Shown here piece by piece: positions 15,877-25,584 of a DNA stretch of 38,803 nt. This stretch comes from a virus: positions 1 to 38,803 of IMG/VR virus record IMGVR_UViG_3300020473_000061. One strand, written 5' to 3'. The notes under the pieces are model-generated. The model saw only the letters and a list, made by a program, of their open reading frames with translations, ran no database searches and was not told the origin of the DNA. A program made the translations under genes and the position numbers. Within the stretch, counting starts at the first letter, position 1; each line of letters begins with the position of its first letter.

Positions 15877-18800
15877 TGAGTTTAGATGTTACTATAGTTG
15901 GAGAATCTGAAGATACTCCTGTTATAAACTATACTCCAGATCCAATTGATGAGTATATGGTAATTGTGAATCTTCCAGAAGATTGGGAAGTAGTTCACAA
16001 TTATATCATTAATGAAAATGAAATTGATGGTATTCCAAATAGAAAGGTTGAGTGTAGTAATGATCAACCTTTTTCATTAAGAACATCTATCTATATGATG
16101 AGTGCTGCAGAGGTAGAAGTATTAAAAACTCATCCTAAAGTTGAGACTGTTGAATTAAATCCTGATAAGTATCCTCAACCACAATCAATAGATGCTTATC
16201 GATATAAAAAGAATGTTGCATTTAATAAACCACTCTTAACTGCTGGTCAAGGTTCAGAATCTACTGGATATACAAATGGAGTTAGATCGAATTGGTCTCA
16301 TTTATTTTTAACAAATCCAACATCAACACCATATAAAGGAGTTGGTATTACTACGACAGATACAACGGATAGTGATGTCATATATTCTTTAACGGGTAAA
16401 AATGTTGATGCAGTTACCATTGATACTGGAGTTGGTATATTACATCCTGAATTTATAGCTGGTGATGGAACATATAGAGTACAGGATGTAATTCTTGATG
16501 GTCCATATAAAGTTGATCCAGATTTCTTTAATGCAGATCCTACTAATAGATTAGAAACAGTTACGATTGATGGAGTTTCAATTGGTACTCGTGCAAAAGA
16601 ATCTGTTGCTCGTGATTGGTGGGCTAATACTGGAACAAGTTATAGGTCTGCTGCATATGCAAGTATTGGTACAGCTACAATTTCATCAAGTTACACAAGG
16701 ATACATGCACATAGTAAGAATGGAACGAATGCTGTTACCAATAGTCACGGAACATCTTGTGCATCTCAAATTGGAGGTAAGTCATTTGGACTAGCAATTG
16801 AGGCTAATTTATGGAATATAAGAATAGCATTAGGTGGTGCAGGTGGTGTTGTAAGTGGTGATACTTCATTAAATATATGTACAATATGGCATAAGGCTAA
16901 AAAAATTCAATCAGGTAATCCAGATCCTACCATTCTTAATAATAGTTGGGGTTCAACAGGATCAACTGGTAATAGTAGTGGTACATCATACAGTCATGTT
17001 TATAGAGGACAATCATTAACTTATACTGGCAGTGGAAGTGCTGGAACAATTCCTGCTAACTCTGGTTCTTGTAGGAACAATAAGTATTTTACTGTTCATA
17101 CTGGATCTCCTTCAACTCTTGCATATAATGGAGATGGTCAATACACAAACACTGGTAGTACGACTAATACTGCAGCAGAAAATGCAATTGCAGCTGGTGT
17201 TATAGTTGTATCATCTGCAGGAAATACGAATCAAAAATTATCAGATAAGAATGATGTTGATTTTGATAATTTATATGGAGGATATGCATATGTTAATAGA
17301 ACTGGTGGAGTTCAACAAGGATTTTCGGGAGACCATGAAAGATATAAAGGTACTATAAGAGTTGGTGCATTAGATTGTGCAGTTGAACCACATGACGAAA
17401 AGCAAGGATCTCCAAAATATTCAATACGTAAAGTTGTTTATTCTGCTAATGGTCCTATGATTAATATCTGGGCACCTGCAGAATATACTATGTCTGCTGC
17501 CTATGCAAGTGGTGAAGATTTGCAAAGAACAGACAATTCAAGTTTCTATGATCATTGGTTTAATGGAACAAGTTCTGCTTGTCCAAATACAGTTTCTTTA
17601 CTTTGTTTATTCTTAGAATCAAATAGAAGTGCTAATCAAGATGTTGTAAGACATTGGTTAGATACCAGTGGGTCTACACCAATTGCCCTATCAGATCCGT
17701 ATAGTGGAGTGAATGATACTGGTTATTGGAGTCTTAATTATAATTCAACATATGATCAACCTACCATTGAATGGGATGGTTATAATGTTCGTGGTAATGG
17801 TAATCTAAGAGGTGCGACTAATAGAGTTTTAACCAATCCATATGCAAGTAATACTCTACCGACAATAAGATCTTCTAAGGGTGTTGTTGAGGATGGACTT
17901 GTATTATATTACAGTGCAAATAATACATATTGTTATGAGAAAAAAACATTTGAATTTGATGTAACTAATAGTGGATCAGGTGCTTATACTATTTCAGGAA
18001 CAGATAGGAATGGAACTGTTTCTGGTAATAATCCATCTATAAGTATCTTTTCAGGTGACCTTCTTAAATTTAAAGTTGATGCCAGTGGACATCCATTCTG
18101 GGTTAAAACAGTTGCTAGTACTGGAACTGGATCAGGAGCTTCACAAGTTACGAATAATGGTGATGATGATGGAACAGTTACTTTTGATACATCAACTTTA
18201 AATACTGGAACATATTATTATAATTGTCAATATCATAGTTCAATGCAAGGTACCATTTCGAACGTTAATAATAAATTATATAATTTGGTGAGACCAGGTG
18301 ATGGATGGTATCAATCTACTCCTAGTCCATATTACTTAGATGGAACAATTACATGGGGAACATCTTTTAGTTCTGATAATGGTGGAGTTTGGGACTTTAG
18401 TTCATCTCAAACTCAAATACAGAATCCTGTTCATACTAGTACTACTTTCGGAACAGGTGACTTTGCATTTGAATTTTGGGTTAATCCTGATGACTTTGGT
18501 AGTAGAGGAACTTTCTTTGATTCAAGACCCTCTAATGGTACAACAGGTATAACGATTGGTCACGAATCATCTTCAGGAGAAATTAGAGTTTATATGAATG
18601 CTACTAGTGGCAGTGATATTGTTGTGCAAAGTAGTGATTTTGTAGCAGGTCAATGGCAACACATAGTAGTTACAAGGTTATCTGGAACAGTAAGTTTATT
18701 TATCAACGGAGTTTTAAAAGATTCTGGAACTCGTACAAGTGATTTAAATAATAATAGTTCTGTAATTATTGGATATAAAACTTACACCTCTTCTACTTAT

Positions 18801-20084
18801 GATTATTTTGATGGTAAAATTGGTGAGATTCGTATATACAAAGGAAGTGGTTTAACGCAAGCACAAGCAAAACATAATTATGATACAACTAAAGCGAGAT
18901 ATAATTCTTTGTCAGATACAATTGGTCTGGTATCTTATGGTGATTCAAAAATAACTGCTGGAGATGCTATTAAAGGATTGCAATTCCATACTCATCCTGA
19001 AGATGTTATTGTGGGTCAACCTGCAGAAACATATCAAAAATCTTATGGTGCTGTGGTGAGATATCAGAATTCAAGTAGTACTTATAAATCGTCATTCATT
19101 GTATCTAATAATGAGTTTTCAAGTGCCACAGTATATGATGATAAAACTGATACTGGTAGTTCACAAATGGGTGGTTTTTCAGCTTCAAAAACTCATATGT
19201 ATTATAAAGGTTATTGGGGTAATCGTCAGATGATTAGACTAAGTGATCTGACATTTACGGGTCAGTACAAATATAATGGTCAATCTCCATACACATATAA
19301 TAATAGTTATCCCAATAATTTAATTGGTGCTAATTGGTCAGCTAATCTATACTATGCAACTAATAATACTAGTGAACCAATGGGTGATTTTACTCAATCA
19401 ACATTAAAAACTACCGCAGGTATTTCAACTTCTGGTAGTGGTTATATACACGGAACTGCATCCATGAATGGTATCACCCTATGGGCAAGTGGTTATCAAG
19501 GTGGTGGTATGGATAAGTCAAGAATATTTAAGAGTACTGATGGTGGTGTTAATTTTACAGAAGTATATTCAATTTCACCATATTCATTTGGTGGATATCT
19601 TGGTGCCTATCCACATTATAATGGTGGTAAGTTTATGTGGTGGGTAGGTGCAGATAGTACAAATAAAGTTTTTTCTTCATCTGATGGAGAAACTTGGACT
19701 GATGAAGGAGCTCAGAGTAGTGGTCCAGGAGCACCTACTTATCATGGATTTCGAGAGATTGTTTATAATAAGTATACTTGTAAGTTTTATCGGTGTTGGA
19801 ATTCGCAACAGGTAATGTCATCTTCTGATGGTGTGACATGGAGTCAGGAAACTTCATTTACACCTGCTCATTGGAATATGGTTGTTATGTATGATGGAAG
19901 TATGCTTGGAATGCAGATTGATGGAACCAATGCTAAGTTCTATAAATATCCAAGGAGTGGTCATAAAATAGATTGGACAAATTCCACATTATTAAATACA
20001 TCATCAATATCATCTAATATTAGTAGTGTTAATTCTCCTACTATAGGTTTATGGGGATTCACTGCACATAGTTCTGGAGGTTAA
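15876..20084 (+). CDS. Subtilisin-like protease with cupredoxin, LamG and Asp-box segments (1402 aa)
   Basis: A mosaic, probably virion-bound protein. Residues about 20-105 resemble an I9-type subtilase prodomain (MSAAEVEVLKTHPKVETVEL). The S8 catalytic domain follows, with Asp183 (VTIDTGVG), His291 (HGTSCAS), oxyanion Asn in NNSWGS (355/356) and Ser566 (GTSSACP). Residues about 690-800 form a cupredoxin-like domain with all four type-1 copper ligands placed as in amicyanin: His739 (GHPFWV), Cys784, His787 and Met790 (C-x2-H-x2-M). A LamG/concanavalin-like sandwich covers about 830-1010 (FAFEFWVNPDDF, then WQHIVVTR and LFINGVLKDSG). The C-terminal region has Asp-box motifs (STDGGVNF, SSDGETW, SSDGVTW) of a beta-propeller. 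There is no signal peptide. The ATG overlaps the stop of giant fibre 2. It could process capsule or fibre proteins; the substrate is unknown. Confidence 0.88.
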   Translation: MSLDVTIVGESEDTPVINYTPDPIDEYMVIVNLPEDWEVVHNYIINENEIDGIPNRKVECSNDQPFSLRTSIYMMSAAEVEVLKTHPKVETVELNPDKYPQPQSIDAYRYKKNVAFNKPLLTAGQGSESTGYTNGVRSNWSHLFLTNPTSTPYKGVGITTTDTTDSDVIYSLTGKNVDAVTIDTGVGILHPEFIAGDGTYRVQDVILDGPYKVDPDFFNADPTNRLETVTIDGVSIGTRAKESVARDWWANTGTSYRSAAYASIGTATISSSYTRIHAHSKNGTNAVTNSHGTSCASQIGGKSFGLAIEANLWNIRIALGGAGGVVSGDTSLNICTIWHKAKKIQSGNPDPTILNNSWGSTGSTGNSSGTSYSHVYRGQSLTYTGSGSAGTIPANSGSCRNNKYFTVHTGSPSTLAYNGDGQYTNTGSTTNTAAENAIAAGVIVVSSAGNTNQKLSDKNDVDFDNLYGGYAYVNRTGGVQQGFSGDHERYKGTIRVGALDCAVEPHDEKQGSPKYSIRKVVYSANGPMINIWAPAEYTMSAAYASGEDLQRTDNSSFYDHWFNGTSSACPNTVSLLCLFLESNRSANQDVVRHWLDTSGSTPIALSDPYSGVNDTGYWSLNYNSTYDQPTIEWDGYNVRGNGNLRGATNRVLTNPYASNTLPTIRSSKGVVEDGLVLYYSANNTYCYEKKTFEFDVTNSGSGAYTISGTDRNGTVSGNNPSISIFSGDLLKFKVDASGHPFWVKTVASTGTGSGASQVTNNGDDDGTVTFDTSTLNTGTYYYNCQYHSSMQGTISNVNNKLYNLVRPGDGWYQSTPSPYYLDGTITWGTSFSSDNGGVWDFSSSQTQIQNPVHTSTTFGTGDFAFEFWVNPDDFGSRGTFFDSRPSNGTTGITIGHESSSGEIRVYMNATSGSDIVVQSSDFVAGQWQHIVVTRLSGTVSLFINGVLKDSGTRTSDLNNNSSVIIGYKTYTSSTYDYFDGKIGEIRIYKGSGLTQAQAKHNYDTTKARYNSLSDTIGLVSYGDSKITAGDAIKGLQFHTHPEDVIVGQPAETYQKSYGAVVRYQNSSSTYKSSFIVSNNEFSSATVYDDKTDTGSSQMGGFSASKTHMYYKGYWGNRQMIRLSDLTFTGQYKYNGQSPYTYNNSYPNNLIGANWSANLYYATNNTSEPMGDFTQSTLKTTAGISTSGSGYIHGTASMNGITLWASGYQGGGMDKSRIFKSTDGGVNFTEVYSISPYSFGGYLGAYPHYNGGKFMWWVGADSTNKVFSSSDGETWTDEGAQSSGPGAPTYHGFREIVYNKYTCKFYRCWNSQQVMSSSDGVTWSQETSFTPAHWNMVVMYDGSMLGMQIDGTNAKFYKYPRSGHKIDWTNSTLLNTSSISSNISSVNSPTIGLWGFTAHSSGG

Positions 20085-20089
20085 AAATT

Positions 20090-20245
20090 ATGGATGATAA
20101 TTATAAAGTAGAAGCACAAATTGGTGGTAATTGGGTAACAATTGCAGACAATATGATTGAACCAGAAGCACACATTATTTTGAATCGAGTTCAGAATTCA
20201 AGTATTAGTGCAACCGACATGAGAGTTGTCGAATCCCCATTATAA
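20090..20245 (+). CDS. Small acidic protein of unknown function (51 aa)
   Basis: This short gene reads from ATG 20090 to TAA 20245. It has a good GGAGG ribosome binding site about 9 bases upstream, inside the end of the protease gene. The product starts MDDNYKVEAQIGGNWVTIA and ends DMRVVESPL. Its pattern (a short beta meander around GGNWVTI and MRVVES) resembles small phage fibre-accessory proteins such as the 78-residue one at 28274, but I know no family. It fills the gap between the protease and giant fibre 3, and its last three bases overlap the late-promoter motif for that fibre. Confidence 0.65.
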   Translation: MDDNYKVEAQIGGNWVTIADNMIEPEAHIILNRVQNSSISATDMRVVESPL

Positions 20246-20248
20246 ATA
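20241..20248 (+). promoter_or_regulatory. T4-type late promoter motif (TATAAATA)
   Basis: An exact late-promoter core 16 bases upstream of the ATG of giant fibre 3. The leader would be unusually short, about 10 bases, but the motif and position match the one before giant fibre 2. Confidence 0.6.
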
Positions 20249-20264
20249 ACTAAAAAATATATCA

Positions 20265-23200
20265 ATGGCAGATAAGAGTTTTGGTGTAAAGGAATTAAAT
20301 TTATTTGGGTCATCGGGAACTCCCACGATTGATAGTCCCAATGACTTGAATTTAAATGCTAGTACTGTTGCCATAAGTACTAATCTAACGGTAGGAAATA
20401 AACTTAGTATATCATCAGCAGGTATTGTAACTGCCATAAGTGGTGTTGTAACTTATTATGGAGATGGATCAAAATTAACTGGTATTTCTGCAGGTGGATT
20501 CACACCAGACGCACAAGAAAACTTATTTGCAGGAACAGGTGCTGGTGCATCTAAAGATTCTGATACTTGTTTTAATATTGGTATAGGAAAATGTGCTTTA
20601 AACGCACAGGATGCATCAGGATCATATAATGATGGTAGTAATGTAGCGATTGGTTGCTTGGCTATGTGTAGAGCAACAGGTGGACAAGAGCATGTTGCAA
20701 TAGGTGAAAAAGCAGGTGCAGGTTTAATGAATGGATATAGCAATATCTATATTGGAAATACTGCTGGAGGTGATACAGGAGCTACAATTAATAGTGAATT
20801 TAATATTGGATTGGGATATGGAGCTTTAAGGTCTAATACTGGTCATTGTAATATATCATTTGGTTATGAGGCTGGAGTACAAGGTAACGCAGCTCATAAC
20901 TTCACCGTTGGTAGATATGCTGGAGGTCATTTACAGAGTAGCAATAACGTTGCCATCGGTGAATGTGCGATGCAACAAACGTCTACTGGTAACGGTAATA
21001 ACATTGTAATCGGTAAGAAAGCAATGTTATGTTCAACCAGTGGATCTCATAATGTAATCTTAGGATGTGGTGCAGGTGAGCAGACAAATACTGGTGCTTA
21101 TAATATTTTCATGGGTGAAAATGCTGGTAAGTGTCGAACCGCTTCTGAGAATAATGTTTTCTTGGGTGCTAATGCTGGTAGAAATGGTACAAGTGGTTGC
21201 TTAACTATTGCAATAGGACCGTCTGCTGGTTTAACTAATACTGCTAATAATAATATTTTCCAGGGTAATCAAGCTGGTAGATATACTACTACTGGTTCTC
21301 ATAATATTTTCCTTGGAACTTATGTAGCAAAATGTCATACCACTGGTGGATGTAATATATTCATTGGTAATGAGGCAGGAAGTAATGTTAGTTCTGGTGG
21401 AACTGGTGATGGTAATATTGGATTGGGATGTAAATCATTAACTTGTTTGACATCAGGATCAAATAGTGTTGCAATAGGAAGACAGGCAGGATATAAAGTA
21501 AGTAGTGGTAGTAATTATATTGCCATTGGTTATCAGGCATTATTTACAGAAGATACTGGTGGTTCTGGAGCAGTTGCGATTGGTTATCAGGCATTATGTC
21601 AACAAAATGCAAGTTTTGGATATAATGTTGCAGTTGGATATCAAGCAGGAACGGCAATAACTGATGCGACAGAAAACGTTGCCGTGGGTTATCAAGCTGG
21701 TGAAGGAATCACGACGGGTACTGGTAACGTTGCCATTGGAGCAAAAACATTAACGGCTGCAGGTTCAGGTGGTAGTAATGTTGCAATAGGACAAGACACT
21801 CTTCGTAACAATACTGGTAGTGGTAATGTTGCAGTAGGTGGAGCAGCATTAGATGCTTCTGGTGCTGGTGGAACAAATAGTGCATTTGGTTATGCTTCTG
21901 GTAGTAGTGTTACAAGTGGATCGGGAAACACCTTATTAGGTTATCAAGCTGGTGATGCAATTACTAGTGGTTCTGGTAATGTTGCCATTGGTAAAGCTGT
22001 AGATGTATCATCACCATCTGGTAATACTCAATTTATTATTGGTTGTGGTTCTAATAAGTGGATATGTGGTGATAGTAACTATAACATTTATGATAAGGAT
22101 GGTAACCAAATCACCGGCGGTGGTGGAGGTTCATCAGGAACTTGGACACCAGATGCACAAGACAACTTAAAAGCAGGTACTGATGCTGGTAAATGTTTAT
22201 CAAGTGATAATGATTGTAATGTTTTAATAGGATATAAAGCTGGTTGTAAGGTATGTGAAACAGGTGGCAGTTGGGGACAAAGTTCTATAATGATTGGTAC
22301 TTGTGCTGGTATAAATGATACCCATGCACTTTATAATGTCTGGATTGGTCATACGGCTGGTAGTGCCAATAGTAATGGTTTTTATAATACTGCAATTGGA
22401 ATGTATGCACTAAGAAGTAATACTTCATCTAATTGCGGCGTTGCACTTGGATATGGAGCTGGTTGTGGTGCTAATGGGTATCGTAATACTTTCTTGGGTG
22501 CAATGGCTGGTAGTAATGTTACTAGTGGATGTGCTAATGTTGCTATTGGACCTGGTTCTGAAATCGCATCTGCAACAGGTAACAATCAATTAGTAATTGG
22601 ATGTGGTAGTAGCTATTGGTTGAGAGGTGATAGTAGTTGGAATGTTAGAATTGGTGCTGGTATTTTAGATTGTGATAATACTACTGGAACTAGTGGTCAG
22701 GTCTTAAGTTCTACTGGTAATAATATTAAGTGGGTTGCTTCTGGTGGAGGTGGTGGATCAGGTGGTTGCCTGAAATTAGATTCTGATGTTAACATATATT
22801 CTGATGGAGTATGTGCTGGATGTGATTTTGATGGAACAAATGCATGTTATAACATAGCAATTGGATGTTGTGCAGGTCATACAATTGCAAGTGGTTCTTA
22901 TAATGTGGCACTTGGTTATGGGGTGATGAGTCAGAACACTGCTTCAGGAAATTGTAATACTGTTCTAGGTAGAGATGCAGGAAAATGTATTTGGTCTGGT
23001 ACTAATAATATATTTCTTGGTACTGAGGCAGGACGTGGTGATAGTACTTCTGGTATAAGTGGTTCAAACAATATTGCCCTTGGAACATTTGCATTACAAC
23101 AATTAAGTAGTGGATCAAACAACTTTGCTATTACTTCTTATGCTGGATGTGAGATAACAACTGGTTATGCCAATATTACCATTGGTGAAAAGGCAGGAAG

Positions 23201-25520
23201 CTCTATAACATCTGGTGCTTCCAATGTAATGTTGGGTCCTTATGCAGGTCAGGAGACTACTGGTAGTCATAACGTATACATTGGTTCTTGTGCTGGTCAA
23301 GCGGCAACGACTGGTTACAACGTTGCCATAGGTTATATGGCAGGATGTGTTGCTAACAATGGTTATGAAGTATTCATAGGATCTGAAGCTGGAAGATGCA
23401 TGGTGGGTGATAGCAGTGTTGCCATAGGTAGACAGGCTATGAGGGGTGGATCGTCTTCAACCTCTGGAAATGATGCAGTTGCAATTGGAATGTATGCAGG
23501 TAAGAATACAACTACTGCTGCTGGTAATGTTTTAATAGGTAGGGACGCGGGAAGTACTGTAACTACAGGTGGTTGTAACGTTGCCATTGGTCTTTATGCT
23601 GGTCAATGCATACAAGATAATCAAAATAGTGTTTACATAGGTGCTAGAGCTGGTGCACTTGTTAAGGGATATGGTAGTGTCTATATTGGATGTTGTGCAG
23701 GATATGGTGTTGCAGATTGTTATAATGCAGAAAATGTTTATATTGGTTGCAACACTGCTAAGGGTGTTACTACTGGAAATCTTAATGTAGTAGTTGGAGG
23801 AGCAGGTGCTCAAACAATGACTACTGGATCATGTAATGCTGTTCTTGGTTCAAATGGGGGATATTCACTCACAACGGGTTCTCAAAATTCAACTTTAGGT
23901 GCATTTAGTGGTTATAATATAAGTAGTGGTACTCATAACGTTGCGATTGGATATTGTGCTAAAGTAGGTTCAGCAACTGGCAATAAGCAATTTGTAATTG
24001 GTTGTAATACAAGTTGGTGGATCTGTGGTGATAGTAACTTTAACATCTATGACAAAGATGGTAACCAAATCACCGGCGGTGGTGGTGGTGGTGGATCAGG
24101 CGGTTGTCTGAAAGTGGATAGTGATCAGAACGTATACTCTGATGGAACTTGTTCTGGATGTGGTATTACTTCTGGTAGTGGTCTTAAAAATGTTGCAATA
24201 GGTGCTTGTGCTGGTAGATGTTTTACTACTGGTGATAACAGTGTATTCATAGGTGCTAAAGCTGGAGAAGGAACAACTACTGGTAGCAATAACATTTATC
24301 TTGGTAGATATGCTGGATATGGTGCTAGTAGTGGTGGTATGAATTTCTTTGGAGGATATCAGACAGGTGGTTTTAATACTGGTAGTAATAATGTAATGTT
24401 TGGTTATCAGACAGGATTTACGTCTGGTAATGGTAGTGATAATGTACTTATAGGACAACTTACATACCACAAATTATGTAGTGGTAGTGGTAATGTTGCT
24501 ATTGGTCGATATGCTGCATATTGTAATTGTGGTGGTAATAATAATATTTACTTAGGATATGATGTTGCATATCATGGAACAAGTAATTGTTATAATGTTC
24601 TTCTGGGTTATAAGGCAGGTAGTGCTGGTAGTAGCACATATATGTGTTGTGCTAATGATAATATTGGATTGGGAAGAAAAAATTTATATGCATTATGCTG
24701 TGGTGATTCAAACGTTGCCATTGGTCATGAGGCAGGATGTGCATTGACAAATGGATGTTGTAATACTTTCTTAGGAACATATGCAGGTCGTAATGTTACT
24801 ACTGCAAATTGTCAGGTTATAATTGGTCCTGGTAGAACTTCTCCATCAGCTACCAGTAATAATTGGATGATAATGGGTGTTGGTGCTTCTGATTATTGGA
24901 TCATGGGTAATGATTCCTTTAATGTTTGTTTCCAGAGAGGTATAGTTGATTGTACTGGAAGTACTGGTACGAGTGGTCAGGTATTAAGTTCCACTGGTAG
25001 TTCTTACATGAAGTGGGTTGCTAATTCTGGTGGCGGTGGTGGTGGATCACCAGGTGGTTCAGATACTCAAGTTCAGTATAATGACTCTGGTAGTTTTGGT
25101 GGGTCATCAAATATGACCTTTAATGGAACTGCTTTAAGTGCTAATACTATATGTGGAACAGCAGGTAATCATTTATTATGTGCAACTGGATCCAATTCAG
25201 CCATAACATTATGTTCTGGTGGTAGTAATGCGAATATCTACTTATGTTCTACTGGTAGTAATGCACAAGTAAGAATTACTTCGACTGGTAGTAATGGTGT
25301 ATCAAGAATGGATGGACTAAATGGGGTTGAATTATCTCATGGTGGATCATTTTCTTCTACAAAATTAGCAACCACTAGCACGGGAGTAACGGTAACTGGA
25401 TGTGTTAACACATCATTGAGTGTTCCTTCAAGTGCTAATGGTGTGAGAAAGATTACTGCATCAACTTCAGCTCCATCTGGCGGTGCTGATGGTGACATTT
25501 GGATTAAGTATACAGCTTAA
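20265..25520 (+). CDS. Giant tail fibre 3 with four YadA-head-like cassettes (1751 aa)
   Basis: A third repeat fibre, close in style to giant fibre 2. A short N-terminal shaft (residues 1-79) leads to four cassettes at about 80-622, 628-828, 836-1273 and 1280-1565. The first two open with PDAQ(E/D)NL; the last two with CLKxDSDxNxYSDG. Each closes with a cap ending W(I/L)xGxxxxN. Cassettes are joined by glycine linkers of five to eight residues, two of them introduced by the same DKDGNQITGG string. The C-terminal domain (GGSDTQVQYNDSGSFGGSSN, then GDIWIKYTA) is a shaft-like tail found on other phage fibres; there is no S74 chaperone. Cysteine is frequent, often as GCNxxxG or AGxC. It follows a TATAAATA late motif. 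It is probably a trimeric adhesin; the binding target is unknown. Confidence 0.87.
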   Translation: MADKSFGVKELNLFGSSGTPTIDSPNDLNLNASTVAISTNLTVGNKLSISSAGIVTAISGVVTYYGDGSKLTGISAGGFTPDAQENLFAGTGAGASKDSDTCFNIGIGKCALNAQDASGSYNDGSNVAIGCLAMCRATGGQEHVAIGEKAGAGLMNGYSNIYIGNTAGGDTGATINSEFNIGLGYGALRSNTGHCNISFGYEAGVQGNAAHNFTVGRYAGGHLQSSNNVAIGECAMQQTSTGNGNNIVIGKKAMLCSTSGSHNVILGCGAGEQTNTGAYNIFMGENAGKCRTASENNVFLGANAGRNGTSGCLTIAIGPSAGLTNTANNNIFQGNQAGRYTTTGSHNIFLGTYVAKCHTTGGCNIFIGNEAGSNVSSGGTGDGNIGLGCKSLTCLTSGSNSVAIGRQAGYKVSSGSNYIAIGYQALFTEDTGGSGAVAIGYQALCQQNASFGYNVAVGYQAGTAITDATENVAVGYQAGEGITTGTGNVAIGAKTLTAAGSGGSNVAIGQDTLRNNTGSGNVAVGGAALDASGAGGTNSAFGYASGSSVTSGSGNTLLGYQAGDAITSGSGNVAIGKAVDVSSPSGNTQFIIGCGSNKWICGDSNYNIYDKDGNQITGGGGGSSGTWTPDAQDNLKAGTDAGKCLSSDNDCNVLIGYKAGCKVCETGGSWGQSSIMIGTCAGINDTHALYNVWIGHTAGSANSNGFYNTAIGMYALRSNTSSNCGVALGYGAGCGANGYRNTFLGAMAGSNVTSGCANVAIGPGSEIASATGNNQLVIGCGSSYWLRGDSSWNVRIGAGILDCDNTTGTSGQVLSSTGNNIKWVASGGGGGSGGCLKLDSDVNIYSDGVCAGCDFDGTNACYNIAIGCCAGHTIASGSYNVALGYGVMSQNTASGNCNTVLGRDAGKCIWSGTNNIFLGTEAGRGDSTSGISGSNNIALGTFALQQLSSGSNNFAITSYAGCEITTGYANITIGEKAGSSITSGASNVMLGPYAGQETTGSHNVYIGSCAGQAATTGYNVAIGYMAGCVANNGYEVFIGSEAGRCMVGDSSVAIGRQAMRGGSSSTSGNDAVAIGMYAGKNTTTAAGNVLIGRDAGSTVTTGGCNVAIGLYAGQCIQDNQNSVYIGARAGALVKGYGSVYIGCCAGYGVADCYNAENVYIGCNTAKGVTTGNLNVVVGGAGAQTMTTGSCNAVLGSNGGYSLTTGSQNSTLGAFSGYNISSGTHNVAIGYCAKVGSATGNKQFVIGCNTSWWICGDSNFNIYDKDGNQITGGGGGGGSGGCLKVDSDQNVYSDGTCSGCGITSGSGLKNVAIGACAGRCFTTGDNSVFIGAKAGEGTTTGSNNIYLGRYAGYGASSGGMNFFGGYQTGGFNTGSNNVMFGYQTGFTSGNGSDNVLIGQLTYHKLCSGSGNVAIGRYAAYCNCGGNNNIYLGYDVAYHGTSNCYNVLLGYKAGSAGSSTYMCCANDNIGLGRKNLYALCCGDSNVAIGHEAGCALTNGCCNTFLGTYAGRNVTTANCQVIIGPGRTSPSATSNNWMIMGVGASDYWIMGNDSFNVCFQRGIVDCTGSTGTSGQVLSSTGSSYMKWVANSGGGGGGSPGGSDTQVQYNDSGSFGGSSNMTFNGTALSANTICGTAGNHLLCATGSNSAITLCSGGSNANIYLCSTGSNAQVRITSTGSNGVSRMDGLNGVELSHGGSFSSTKLATTSTGVTVTGCVNTSLSVPSSANGVRKITASTSAPSGGADGDIWIKYTA
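22098..22126 (+). repeat. 29-bp direct repeat encoding the DGNQITGGGG linker, copy 1
   Basis: Identical to 24057-24085. It encodes the linker after the first cassette of giant fibre 3, in the same frame as the second copy. Confidence 0.8.
24057..24085 (+). repeat. 29-bp direct repeat encoding the DGNQITGGGG linker, copy 2
   Basis: Second copy of 22098-22126, 1959 bases downstream in the same frame, after the third cassette of giant fibre 3. This marks a possible recombination seam between cassettes. Confidence 0.8.
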
Positions 25521-25584
25521 TATGAAAATGAAATTTTATATTTTAACTACTCATATAGATATAATATACGGAGGAATTATTTAA

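Noticed and set aside
25522-25584. A 20-codon frame (MKMKFYILTTHIDIIYGGII) directly before the beta-helix gene
   Set aside because: It contains the ribosome binding site of the next gene and has no ribosome binding site of its own; most likely chance, though a leader peptide cannot be excluded.
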